Positions 1-10,599 of a DNA stretch of 64,000 bases are shown here, in pieces. A program made the position numbers and the translations under genes. The DNA comes from Coriolopsis trogii (Eukaryota; Basidiomycota; Agaricomycetes; Polyporales; Polyporaceae), in NCBI GenBank assembly GCA_020543525.1, contig JAHYIO010000033.1:1612001-1676000 (forward strand). The letters are read 5' to 3'. The notes under the pieces were generated by a model. It had not been told where the DNA came from and did not search any database. It saw nothing but the letters and a program-made list of their open reading frames with translations. Each line of letters starts with the position of its first letter. Position 1 is the first letter of the stretch.

Positions 1-371
1 ATCGCGCGGGCGCATCACTTACGAGATCCCAGTGGCGACAACGCAATTGAGTGCTTTCAAGGCTTCTGACGCACGCGATAGGAGATTGCTCCCTTATTTG
101 ACTCGGCACCTGTGGTGAGTGTTCATCCCAGAACTCATCTTATACCTAAGGCCTTCTCTGACATTTGTTCAGCTCCAGTCGCCTGTCTATATGTCATGCA
201 TGATCCGGGGCTTGTGGCATCTCCGATAGCTTGTACGTTGCAAATTGGCACGCGGAATAATCATTTCGATGACTATCTGTATGCCCACGCGTCACCACTG
301 CAGTGTTCCAGGGATGATTCAGTGTGATCTGTCCGTGACCAGTGAGTATAGTTACTCTGATCACGCGCCTG
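1..371. other. Left edge, no gene recognised
   Basis: No reading frame here resembles a known protein. The stretch lies just upstream of the decayed DUF6533 copy and may hold its former first exon and promoter, but no start could be fixed. Confidence 0.4.
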
Positions 372-1440
372 TGAATTGGCCGTCGTCGTATGGATGTTCA
401 CTGACTTACGCCAATCCTCCCCAGCACTGTATATACCAATACCTAGTGACCCTGTCCGACGACCTCATGATGTGGCGCGGGGGCAAATGTCGGGCGCGAC
501 GGCCCCATGGTTCTTCGACTGGTAGGCCGTGCTGCTCACGAATGTGCTGGGCCCCACAGGGCATGCGTCAACGATGGATAAGGTGCGTATCGCCTCTTAT
601 TCGGTTATGTAGGTAGGAGAGAATGCGGCTGACGTTGTGCCTCCCAGGGGTGAGTCCCACTACCTCGGCGGCCTTGTCCCAGGCGTCGTTGCAATCTAGT
701 AACTGAGAACATCTTCAAGTACGACGTCATGATGAAGTCCGTTCGGAAAGTCGAGAGTTTGTAGTCCGTGGCGTGGGCAGGTACGTCTCGGGTTGAAAGT
801 GGCATGCGTGGTGACTGACGTCGCCGTCCTCATAGGGTTTTTGGACTGCGGGCGTTCGCTTTGAGCAAGAGAAAGCGGGCGCTAGCCTCGTTTATATTCC
901 TTCTCCACCATCCCTGTTCCACTGAACCTTGTAAGTCTGTGACTTATTCCGGACATGCCGCGTAACCCTTGCATGAATCCTGACTTAACAAGTAGGTGCA
1001 CTTGGGACTTGAATCTATTGGTGGGAACGCGTCGATATTGGGCTACATTGCTGAACTCTCGGAACCTGTCCGACTCTCCAAAAAGTGAGGTCTTGTGGCT
1101 ATCATTGCCATACGAAGTCCTGTCTGTGCACACTTGCGGCACGTTGCATCCTCAACATGACTAGAATCCTCGTCTCAAAACTCCTGCTCGTCCTACAGGC
1201 TGCGAACATCTACACACTCCAAGTAGACTCCAAAGTTCCGATGCATCTATCGACGACCGGCACCCGCCGCTCGACCTTCGCGAGGCTGTTGAGAGCGAAT
1301 TCTCATCCCGCACTGCGATGGCGGGCGATGCTGATCGGCATTGCTTCGGTCTCGGTGAGGACGATAGTCCGCCTTGGGATACAGAGCTGACAGAGGGACA
1401 AGGAATGGCAAGTATGGTGCTTGAGACGTTATCTCCAGCA
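372..1440 (+). pseudogene. Decayed tandem copy of the DUF6533 membrane-protein gene
   Basis: This stretch aligns piece by piece with the full DUF6533 gene that follows it at 1894-3686. Recognisable blocks are YQYLVTLSDDLMMW (about 440-480), GLRAFALSKRK (about 842-880), a segment ending in a GTAAGT donor at about 930, and ILVSKLLLVLQAAN followed by PMHLSTT (about 1165-1260). The blocks fall in different frames and several in-frame stops occur. Relative to the downstream copy one base is missing near 1283, where AGCTTCGCCCGGG corresponds to ACCTTCGCGAGG, so the C-terminal segment (EAVES...DADRH...ELTE) is pushed into another frame. After that the frame runs on without the stop found in the intact copy. 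I read this as a tandem duplicate that has lost function. A diverged gene with unusual splicing is possible but less likely. Confidence 0.65.
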
Positions 1441-1893
1441 TCAGACTTTGACGGCTTTCACTCGTTGACCGACATACTCTCCTCGAGACGAAGCAGCAAG
1501 CATTTCATCGTGATACATAGAGAGACGACTGATTGGTGTTGCCTCGGCCTTTCTTACACAGCTCTCCGCACAAAGTTGCCTCCGGCAATTCAAATTTGTG
1601 ATAGTAGCCCGCACGGTACCACCAACGCATCTACCTTGGGAGTTACGTACAGCGCTGGCGCTTGGAGGGCACGTACACCTTTAGTGTGCGAAGCTGCGTG
1701 CTTCGCGGGGTCCGACCCCCTGGAAGATCTGTTATCCGAGACACTGCAGTCATTGCTGTGCGCTAGCACAGCGTATAAAATATTGACCGTGAACAACGCT
1801 GCTCTTGTGGACGCTTCTCCTCAGTGGCACGCCGTCGACGTCTCCTTTCCTGACACAAGAGCTTCGTCCGAGCCAACCCACCCCTGAAGCAAA
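1441..1893. other. Spacer between the two DUF6533 copies
   Basis: The reading frame of the decayed copy stays open to 1887, but the translated sequence has no recognisable feature and looks like noncoding DNA. The stretch presumably carries the promoter of the downstream DUF6533 gene. No clear TATA box was picked out. Confidence 0.4.
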
Positions 1894-3686
1894 ATGTCTG
1901 ATGCAGACCTCGTGGCGATATACGATAACATGTATGTTCTAGTCTACTTAGTCTATTTGCTTACGACCTCTACTAATCATTGGCAATGGTACAGGGTCAC
2001 GGCGACCATGTGCGACATATCCTCAACTGGTAAGTAGTAACGTCGTGACTGTATGAAACCTTGCCTCTTCCTTGCTGACAGTATGGTACATTATCAGCAC
2101 TCTACATATACGAGTTTTGCATAACCTTTCCGGAAGAACTCGAGATGTGGCGTGTGGGCAAGTTCTCGGGAGTGGTCGCTCTCTTCTTCTTCAATCGGTA
2201 CGTGGCGCTGCTCACCAACGTCCTCGGAACGGTGGGGTACGCAACATTATCCGACCAGGTAGGCGAAAGTAATCGACTCTCTCGTGCTAGTGTTTCTCCA
2301 CTAACGATGTTGTTTCCAGGGGTAAGACTTGCTACTGCGTGACAACGATGAGATCGTGCATGCACCGATGCTGTTGTGCGCGCGAGCTGACCCAGGTATA
2401 TCTTCAGCTGCGTGAGCATTGTGAAGGTCGTCCGCACCATCGAGATACTGCAATATGTGCCATGGGCGGGTACGTTATCACTTGTTGAACGAAGCACACG
2501 TGACGTAGCTGATAACGAAGTGCGCGTTCCTTCCAGTATTCTCTGGCCTGCGTGCGTTTGCACTGAGCAAGAGGAACTGGCCGTTAGCGACGCTCATATT
2601 TCTTCTCGCATTCGTCGCTGTTCCTCTGAATTTGGTAAGTGGATTCTGACCGCTCCGAGCGTTTGGTGGATGTGCATTTTGACTTGATGAACCAGATTGA
2701 CTTCGCATACGGGTTGACTGGCGTGAATGAGCCAATATATGGATGCACAAGTATCGTGTCAGAGTCGGACCAGTTTTCGAATCAGTGAGTTCTCCACGAT
2801 GTCTCTCGCAATGTCTCGCCATCTTAATTACTGACATGAATCACAGACGTAAGACTCTTCTACATACAGTCTCTCTATCTGCATCGACTCACTACTCTCT
2901 CGCTCAGTTACTATCGCGTGCAGAACTTGCCTTATTGTCTCAGATGTTCTGCTGATAATCCTGACTTGGTGGACACTTACAAGACACCGGCTGGGGTCAA
3001 TCACATCATCGCTGAGCTTTTCCACAGTGCTGCTACGTGACGGTGAGTTGGTTATCTCTCCCGACTTCTCTGGCGCATCTTTCTCTCAAGCGATCGACTG
3101 ATGGTAGCGTATAGGTACTATCTACTTCATGTACGTCCTTCGAAGGCCCTAGCCGTTCGACGTCAATCAACACCGACATGTCAACAGCGTCCTGCTCATA
3201 CTGAACCTCGTACATCTACTCCTCACGACGCAAGCCGTGAGTCGCTCACGCTTCATACGTACGCGACCTTAGCAATTAATCAGAGCTCCTCGTGCAGGTC
3301 ATCTATACCGTCTTCCCGGTCAGCAACGTGACGACCTTCACCGAACCGTCAGTGCTTCTTCCGAAATCATAAAGCTAGAATGGTACTGACAGTCTCTATT
3401 GCACGTGCTCTTTTCTTGCACCAGGATGACAGCGATCCTCGTCTCCCGCTTCCTCCTTGATTTGCAGGCCGCAAACCGCCACACATGCAAGCTCGGTTCG
3501 GAAGACCCTATGCACCTATCGACGACGGAGGATAGAGGACATCTAAGCTTCGCCCGGGCGGTCGAGTCGCAGTTCGCATCGCATATCATGCCCGGGGACG
3601 TCGATCGGTATCCGCTCAGTCTGGACGAGGAGGGCTCCATCTCGTCTTGTGAGCTCACGGAGATGGATACGGAAAAGGTGGAGTGA
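1894..3686 (+). CDS. DUF6533-type seven-helix membrane protein
   Basis: This is a basidiomycete-specific multi-spanning membrane protein of unknown role. The N-terminal DUF6533 block is visible as ALYIYEFCITFPEELEMW followed by ALFFFNRYVALLTNVLG. The gene is heavily split. Clear exons read IEILQYVPWA, FSGLRAFALSKRNWPLATL, IDFAYGLTGVNEPIYGC, a helix VTIACRTCLIVSDVLLIIL, then STVLLRDG, TIYF, IVLLILNLVHLLLTTQ and VIYTVFPVSNVTTFTEP. The final exon (MTAILVSRFLLDLQAANR) runs to the TGA at 3684-3686. Each junction has GT/AG ends and a consistent phase, for example the GTCAGT donor after TEP. The start ATG at 1894 gives MSDADLVAIYDNM and a short first exon. One exon around 2320-2400 (after the SDQ block) could not be resolved with certainty. 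The family is often found in tandem arrays in Agaricomycetes, which fits the decayed neighbour upstream. Confidence 0.8.
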
Positions 3687-4623
3687 GCAGGCAGCCCTCT
3701 GCATGAGCATTGGTATTCGTACGTGTTACAGTACCGAGTCAACACGCATAGATGGATGTATAATATTGCCCCGAATCGTGTTTGCGGACGGTTCGCGCTC
3801 GCGATGAGCCATACGTCTCCCTGTGCCTGCAAAAGATGTAGACCGTCAGTCATGAGAATCCAACTGGCCTCTACAAAGACAGCCTTCCGGAGTAGCGGAC
3901 CGCTCAGAGGTGGGCCAATCACGTGAACTGGGGGCGGCTCGATAAGCCTCAGCATTTCCCAGTTTTCTACTGCACCACTCAGAGTCGACCCAATCAACTA
4001 TGGTACGTCGCTGGATAGTGGTGAAGCATGGAATAAACCCCTAACCCTTAATGAGTCCCGGCAGGGACACCTGAGATAGACATTTGACCGTCTAGCCCAG
4101 CCTGGACTGGCACGCAAGTGGATGGACTCGGCGCAAAATGTCTGCGCTGAATGTCTTCTCCGTGCTGCGGAATTCGAAAATCTCGTGCAAGAAGATTCGG
4201 TCAGAGTAAACTCAGTAAATCTAGAATTCAGTTGTGGCAGGCTGTGGGCAGCGCTTCAAGACGTTCTCTAGTACTAGTATGCCGCAGCCGCTCTCAATGT
4301 GCCCAATCTGCTGACCATGTTACATAGAACGTTCCTAGAACCATTTCTCTGCGTCTGCTGTTCCCTCAAAGGTCATATTAATGCCACCCGTTCCCATACA
4401 CAGACGAATGTCTACAGGAGCCGCGGTCGACGCAGCAAACTCTCGGTCAGCGACTGCAGACTGCAGGATCGACGACTGTACAATGCAGGGAGTCCGCTAC
4501 TGCAGCAAAGCTACCACAGCATCGACGTATGGGTGGTATACATACCCTCGTCGATGTCAAACTCGACTCGTCGGCATCGCTCTCCATCCTCACCCCATTC
4601 CGCTTCACTTCGTGTATCTCTTG
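3687..4623. other. Intergenic and probable 5' leader of the zinc-finger gene
   Basis: No conserved gene is visible. A reading frame in phase with the zinc-finger protein is open from 4381, but its translation up to 4623 looks like noncoding sequence. A pyrimidine-rich stretch just before 4624 resembles a leader ahead of a start codon. Confidence 0.4.
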
Positions 4624-5698
4624 ATGAGCTACTACAGCCAGCAGCATATTGCCCTCTCCGACTGGATCGGCATATCCCACAGGGCCTTCGCGACCCAGGC
4701 TGCCGGAAACAGCCGTCCGATCGCTACGCGCTCACCGGTCGATGTATTCAACACGGACATCGACCGCATGGACTCTCTGCGCGACTTCGACTTTGACTTC
4801 GACTGCCTCGAAGGCTCTGCATGGCCAGAAATGTACGGCTACAGGGAATTCAACCTCCCATCGGTTGCATCGCCACGAAGGACCATGCCCAATGACACCA
4901 TGAGCACTTGGTCGATGGTCACACCCCCAGCCTCATCCTATTCTGAAGGGACGCTAGCGAGCTCCTCCTCGTCCGAAGTGGCGGAACCAGAGGGGTCGTA
5001 TAACCTGATTGATTCACGGTCCCGCCACCATGTAACACATTCCTCCGCCTCACATGTCAACAATGGTATTATTCCATCCCGCTCTACTTCCAATCATCCT
5101 TCGTGTACTGCGCAGAGCGCATCTTCTGGCATGTTCTCGTATAATGCCCCTCCACATTCGTTTGTTTCAAATCCCGACTTCAACGCTGCCGCCCGGCGCC
5201 CGCACCGGCCGGTTCTGCACCAGACCACTGGCGTAGCCGTTACTGCGGATTCCGACCTCCATGGCCCACTAGCATCTATGTCGTCCTCGACAGTGCCACC
5301 GTCGCGGACGACGTCTCAGGACTTTTCAACTAGTGACCAGAGCACGGAAGCTAAGCCGGATGCCATGACCGAGCTGGAAGACTCAATCAAACGGCAGAAG
5401 AGGCGCCAGGACACAACTCCACGATTCCCCTGCGACGAGTGTGGGCAATGTGAGTAATTTCATCGCTTGAACGAATGCATACACGAGATTATCTAACGAT
5501 CTGATCCCAGTATTTGCACGCACGCACAACCTCAAGGTTCACATCAGCGCGGTCCACAATCAGGAGCGGAAACATCATTGTCCGCATGAAGAGTGCACAC
5601 GTGCTTTCAGCCGAAAGCACGACCTGACGCGACATCTACAAAGCAAGCACACAGAGGGTGCCTCTCCACGCCGCAAAGTCAAGGTAAAGAACGAGTGA
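4624..5698 (+). CDS. C2H2 zinc-finger transcription factor
   Basis: A likely nuclear DNA-binding regulator of 337 residues. Exon 1 (4624-5449) encodes a long Ser/Thr/Pro-rich, probably disordered region with an acidic aromatic patch (RDFDFDFDCLEG). It ends in a basic stretch and the first half of a zinc finger (FPCDECGQ). A GTGAGT intron (5450-5510) follows. Exon 2 completes two adjacent C2H2 fingers: finger 1 has Cys-X2-Cys and His-X4-His (NLKVHISAVH); finger 2 is CPHEECTRAFSRKHDLTRHL followed by QSKH. The protein ends soon after in a basic tail (RRKVKVKNE). Joining the exons gives 1014 bases with no remainder, which supports the splice. The ATG at 4624 (MSYYSQQH) was chosen over an in-frame ATG at 4381 because the extra residues look noncoding. 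The target genes are unknown. Confidence 0.8.
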
Positions 5699-6789
5699 CA
5701 GGGAGGCAGGTAAGCAGTGGTTCCTGCTTTGTGTGCATAGTTACTTGTTGGGCCCGCATTTCAGGTTCTTAACATGTGCCATGAATACTGACGTCAAACA
5801 GGTGGAACATTCTCGCATGCAACATTCTTATATCAACTCTCGGACCTCATGCCTGCCTCGAGAGACCAGCCTATGTGATGGCCTCTCGGCACTGGCATTG
5901 GGTCTCCGATGAGGGTTGATATATGGCTGCTGGATGTGAACGATGTCTGAAGGCCATGTGTATGTATGATTTCGTGATCCGAGACATCTGTAACTTTTGT
6001 TCTGTAACGAGTGCTCTCCAAGGGCAATGCTTCGGATGATATTAGCTGTATTGTAACAATGTCATTTATCTCAACGTCCTGAATGCACCCCGGAGCACAG
6101 CGGCTGCGCATAACAATATCTCTGGTCATTGCAACCACTGACACTGATACCAAACAGCTCAGAGTCTCCCGGATGAGGTTCTCCATGCTATCTATCACTA
6201 TGTAATACATTCTTCGGCCTGACAAGTACTCCGCTACAATGACAGCGAAGCTGCAAAAGTCACTGTGCTAAGAGATGAATACGCAACGTCAATGGGAATG
6301 TGGTAGAAGCCAAGTAAGAAGCTCACAAGCAGTCATCGGGCGGGGTAGGGACTGGTCATCTACCCATGCACAGTGCCAATGCGATCGAAACGACAGAGCC
6401 CTTCCCAGCGAGCTTGCCAACTTGTGAGAGTCGGTCGCTAGGTCGGGTGTGCTGTCGAAGCAGTGAGACAATACCAAACGCAATGCGGGTGCGATAATCT
6501 CTAGGCGCGTCGCCGAGTCGCTCCGTCTCTACGTAGTCTCTACGGTCGCCGTGTGTATGAGTCCGTGTAAAGAGGAGGACCCGTCACTCACCTCGTTCGC
6601 TTTGTACCATTTACTTCAGCCTCTTGCCAGATCTGCAGATCAACGGTCACAATCCACGAGAAACGTCACTTCCGGTTACTAGTGTACTGACATACCACCG
6701 CAAGATGATGTGAGCTGACCGATTTGTGTACCTCTCTGGTTCCCAATCATGAGAACACTCGAACGCATCCGCCAACTGAGCGTCTCCCA
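5699..6789. other. Intergenic, no gene recognised
   Basis: Short frames occur on the minus strand (for example 5833-6225), but none shows a known motif or convincing splicing. The first part is probably the 3' untranslated region of the zinc-finger gene. Confidence 0.4.
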
Positions 6790-8070
6790 CTCGGCCTATC
6801 TACAGAGCCTCGCGGCCATCGCCTGGGTATTCTCGTCTGAATCTGATGCGTAAGCGCTTGAGGCGGGAGCCGGCACCGAGCCTCTTCGAGAGCAAACTCA
6901 TGACAGCATCAATGATGGCGACATCGTTTGCGGGTGTAGAGGTGTGGAGGTACTGCTCCTCAAGATGCGGATATGGGAGAATCTAAGCGGCGCGGTCCAT
7001 GTCCACGTCCACAGCCATAACAGCCGTGTCCGTGTTTGTATTTGGCCGCAGGGCATCGAGGAAGTTGCTATGGAGCTCGTCGACATCGGGGTGCCGTGAG
7101 TGTATAAGCAAGACGTACTTTGTGATCCGCGAGAAGGCACGAAAGAGGGTCTGCCACTGTGCGAGTGGATCTTCGACGTATCCCGTCGTCCCAGTGCTCG
7201 GTCAAATGCTCGGCACTGCCCCCAAAGAGTGTCAAGAGGGTCTGCTGTAGGCGGAGAGCCCTGTCCGGAAAGTGGCCTCGCCAGCCTGGGCGACGATGTA
7301 CTAAGGACATGAGGACCGAACGACATAGACGCAGTGGAAGGCAGCGCGTATAACAGGGAGGCCCGCGGTATCGTTGGGCATGCACCTGTAGAGAAGCACG
7401 TCGAACATTTCCCCCATGTCGCGCACCTTGGGGGATATGAGCTGGGTAATGGGGACGCTTGCTGACGCCGGGACGGAAAGAACGCAGAGGAAGCGCGTAG
7501 TATACGCGTCGATATCTTGTAGTGTGAGGTCCCGGAGCTTCGAGGATAGGGTGACTCTATGGCGCCAGTAGAACGAAGCCCAGTCACTGAATACAGTGAA
7601 GCCGTCCTGCCGCGGGCGGAACCTAATTCAGGTGAGATGCTCCAGGTTGCACAACTTGTGAACTTGCCGAGAAGCGTCACGATGTCGACCATGTGGCGTA
7701 GATGCTATCGAGGATCTTAAGGCGAGTCAAGTTGAGGGGAAGTAGGGTGTTTTCTGTCTCTGGCACCGGACAGAGAGAGCTCCCGAAGTTGAGGAAATAG
7801 TGTAGAGGGGAAATTCAGCGCGTAAGCGTCTTCACCGTGGCGTGTGGGACTCGAACCACGTACTGGGCTTGCGGAGCACCGGCATCCGTTTATGCACACA
7901 TCGTTCGACAACGGGGGCTTGGGAAGCGAAAATGTAGTGAGGGAGGAGATGTGAGGGAGATGTTCTCCTGCAAGAAGAATTCGTCGCAAGCATCGACAAG
8001 CCGCCAGAGTGCAGGTGTGGTGTTTATGACAGAATAGCCGTGTTGACAGACTGTCATCAACGGATACCAA
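6790..8070 (-). pseudogene. Decayed F-box/LRR-like protein gene
   Basis: Read on the minus strand, protein-like blocks of the Agaricomycete F-box type appear in order but in three frames. They are FPQLRELSLSG (about 7775), SKLRDLTLQDIDAYTTRFL (about 7480-7540), ISPKVRDMGEMFDVLLYRC (about 7380-7440), LQQTLLTLFGGSAEHLTEHW (about 7190-7250), and DPLAQWQTLFRAFSRITKYV followed by HPDVDELHSNFLDALRPN (about 7040-7175). Frame changes between adjacent blocks are not at obvious splice sites, and stops interrupt each frame. No F-box start was located near the 5' end. I infer a degenerated member of the family whose intact copies lie at 17178-19077 and 37316-39217. Confidence 0.55.
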
Positions 8071-9232
8071 GAGACGCCAGAGCGGAATGTTTGAGCGGCG
8101 AGGATTTGGGTAGTGAAGGTATGGGTGGGCTAGACATGGTTGTCAAGCTCAGACAAAATCTGGACAAAGGGTTCGAGGGGGAGGCGGTTAATCGAGCGAT
8201 TAGCATTGATTCTGCCACTGAGTCGCACTGGCTGCCTCTAATTGTCCAGTTTGTGTCTGTGCAGGTCCGAGTATGTTATCTCCGCCTTTAGGATACCTGT
8301 TGGTGTCCACTTCACTTCACAACAAATGGGCTGCGGTGTGTCGCTTAGCTCATCCTCAGATATGTCCGACAAGGTAGCTCTCGCTGGTGCTGAAGAATAG
8401 TATACTAGTGAGCATGATCGCCGTAAGAGTGACTCAACTAGAGAACGCCACTCACATTGCTGAGAGACACTTGAACTCCGGTAAACTCTGCCAACGTACG
8501 ACCTTTGTAGTCATCAATCTTCGGTGTGCTGAAGTTTGTTCACAAAACTCTTACATGCGTTGGTACTCCCAGCAGAGCTAGGAGAATCTTGAGTGTGAGA
8601 TTCAAGCCGTAGTCGCCGCGACAGGCCGCGAGGCGCTATGGCTTGACTACGAGACACGTGACCAAATCTTATGCTAGACGCTGGAGTAGTTGCATCAAAT
8701 GGAAGCCTTGACCTTGACTCGGACTGACGAACCTGAACATGCCTCAGGTTCAAGCCGAGTTCAAGTGTTCACGATGGGACCGAGCTCTACGCCGCTGCTG
8801 AATATAAAGACACCGCACTAAAGTATGTCCGCGCCCAATCGAGCCAAGTCGTTGCTACTAATTTCTGACAGTGAGTAGCGTGTTCCGTCACGATTCATTC
8901 AGCTTGTCTTCCGCTTCTGAAAGAAGCACTCGGAAGCGTACTCGGAAGATATTCATGAGACGTAGCACCGGCATTCCGTATACCTCTGCGCGCTCGGGCT
9001 CTTGAGAGCCCTCCTCCTGGGATGCTCTCAGCGGCGACTACGTGTTCTCGTGGCAGCTCGCTCACCAGACCAATCTCTCTTCCCCCACCACCGAGCTCGA
9101 TGAAATATGCGAGACGGTACATGGAGAGCACAAGGACGTCTTGCCGACCACGGTGCCCCACAGCTACACCATACAGTTGGCGAACGCTTGAACAATTTCG
9201 TCGACGTTACACCACATATTCTAACATTCTCT
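8071..9232. other. Intergenic upstream of the BTB gene
   Basis: No recognised gene. A plus-strand frame at about 9010-9190 reads DYVFSWQLAHQTNL but ends in a stop shortly before the BTB start and matches nothing I know. The final part presumably carries the BTB promoter. Confidence 0.35.
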
Positions 9233-10318
9233 ATGTCCACGCCGCCGGTATGTTTGCCTCATACTCACCTGTTGCCTACCGGCTAATGTTCATTGGATAG
9301 GACGACGATCTGGTCCTGGTCACCGAACTTTCCGAGGCCGACGTGGTAATACCTAACACGGTGTCGTCTGATATATCTACGACCTTCCATCCAGATGCGA
9401 GGCTCCTCCATGACCCTCCCGATATCATCCTTATCGCATGCGACATGGTGCTCTTCTATGCACACAGCGCAACTATCCTATCCAGCTCAAGCAATCGCCT
9501 TGGGTTCAGTCTACCTGTGGATATGTTCGACCACTCAACCCAAGGCTGCGATGAGACCGTCGTGTCCCTCCCATTATCCTCTTCTGTACTCAACGTCATC
9601 CTGCATGTCATCTATGACCGCCCTTGCTCACGGTACAACCCAACGCTCGATGTTCTCGCTTCCGCCGTGGACGCGATGGCGACCTACGGCATATCCCCGA
9701 AGGAACATGTTGTTCCCTCGAAGCAGCTGTTCTCGCTCATTCTTGGTCAAGCCCCCATCAATCCCATTTATGCGTACGCTCTGGCCGCATTCCACGACCT
9801 TTCGGAGCTCGCAGTCCAAGTCTCGAACCATCTCCTATCGTTCTCGCTCGAATCCCTGACACGAGAGCTTGCGCTCAAGATCGGGCCGATTTATCTGAAA
9901 AAACTGTTCTTCCTGCATTTTGGTCGGCTCGAAGCACTGAGGCGGATGCTGCTCCCGCCTCCTCCTCTCCATCTCCCGACGGTGACGTGCGGCTGGCCTG
10001 AACAGAAGAAGCTGACCGGCGCTTGGACGCTTGCTTCGGCATGTGCAGCGTGGGACGCACGTCCAGGTGAGAAGTCTGTCGCGATTCGGCCTTTGCGCGC
10101 TGATTTGTAGTCCAGATTTACCTGCTAGCGTACTTGAGGCGACGCTGGGTCCGCTTTCGCAGTATCTCTCCTGCGACGTATGTAAGAGGAACCTTGCTGC
10201 ACGCATCAAGCAGTTGGTTGTGCAATGGTCCATGGTCAAGGTTCGTCCTACCCTCGTCTGTCGTTTATAGAAAATGGCTCACAAGCCTGTGCGAAACTGC
10301 GCACAGCGTTCGATATAA
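9233..10318 (+). CDS. BTB/POZ domain protein (copy 1)
   Basis: A predicted 317-residue protein of a family abundant in Agaricomycetes, probably an adaptor for protein-protein contacts; partners unknown. Exons: 9233-9247 (MSTPP), 9301-10066, 10116-10240 and 10271-10318. The phases add up exactly. The second exon begins the BTB fold with STTFHPDARLLHDPPDIILI and MVLFYAHSATILSSSS, and continues through VLNVILHVIYDRPCSRY and the helical region YALAAFHDLSELAVQVSNHL. Exon 3 encodes PDLPASVLEATLGPL followed by a Cys-X2-Cys pair (CDVCKR) and IKQLVVQWSMVK. The last short exon is the least certain; reading through the intron would instead stop at 10270. A paralogue with the same intron positions lies on the minus strand at 21019-22452. 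Confidence 0.8.
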
Positions 10319-10599
10319 AGCAATCACGGAACCTTGTATCTGGTTCCTGTCGGATATCTATAGGAGCGGATGTGCTTCGGCAGAAGACAGATGTATTTCT
10401 CTGGCCGCAATAGTACTGTCAAGCAGCACAGGTCTCCTCTACTGACCCCTATCAATGATACCGCATTTACACTCATACAAGGTAATGTCAGTCCAGGTTC
10501 CATCAGAAGCACAGCTGGTTGTACAAGCAGTACAGCCGTCTGCCCATATAACTGCCCTTGAAACTCATCGACGACGTCGTTCCTACACTGACTCCCGCC

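Noticed and set aside
1441..1887. Extended frame at the end of the decayed DUF6533 copy
   Set aside because: The family stop corresponds to about 1395-1440; the rest has no similarity and looks random.
4381..4623. N-terminal extension of the zinc-finger protein
   Set aside because: In frame, but the residues lack any coding character; the ATG at 4624 follows a leader-like pyrimidine stretch.
7843..7870. tRNA T-arm-like sequence (GGTTCGAGTCC on the minus strand)
   Set aside because: No matching acceptor stem, anticodon arm or D-arm could be folded around it, and it lies inside the decayed F-box gene.
9022..9190. Extra 5' coding exon of BTB copy 1 (DYVFSWQLAHQTNL frame)
   Set aside because: It ends in a stop before the BTB start, and the short first exon MSTPP joins exon 2 exactly in phase.
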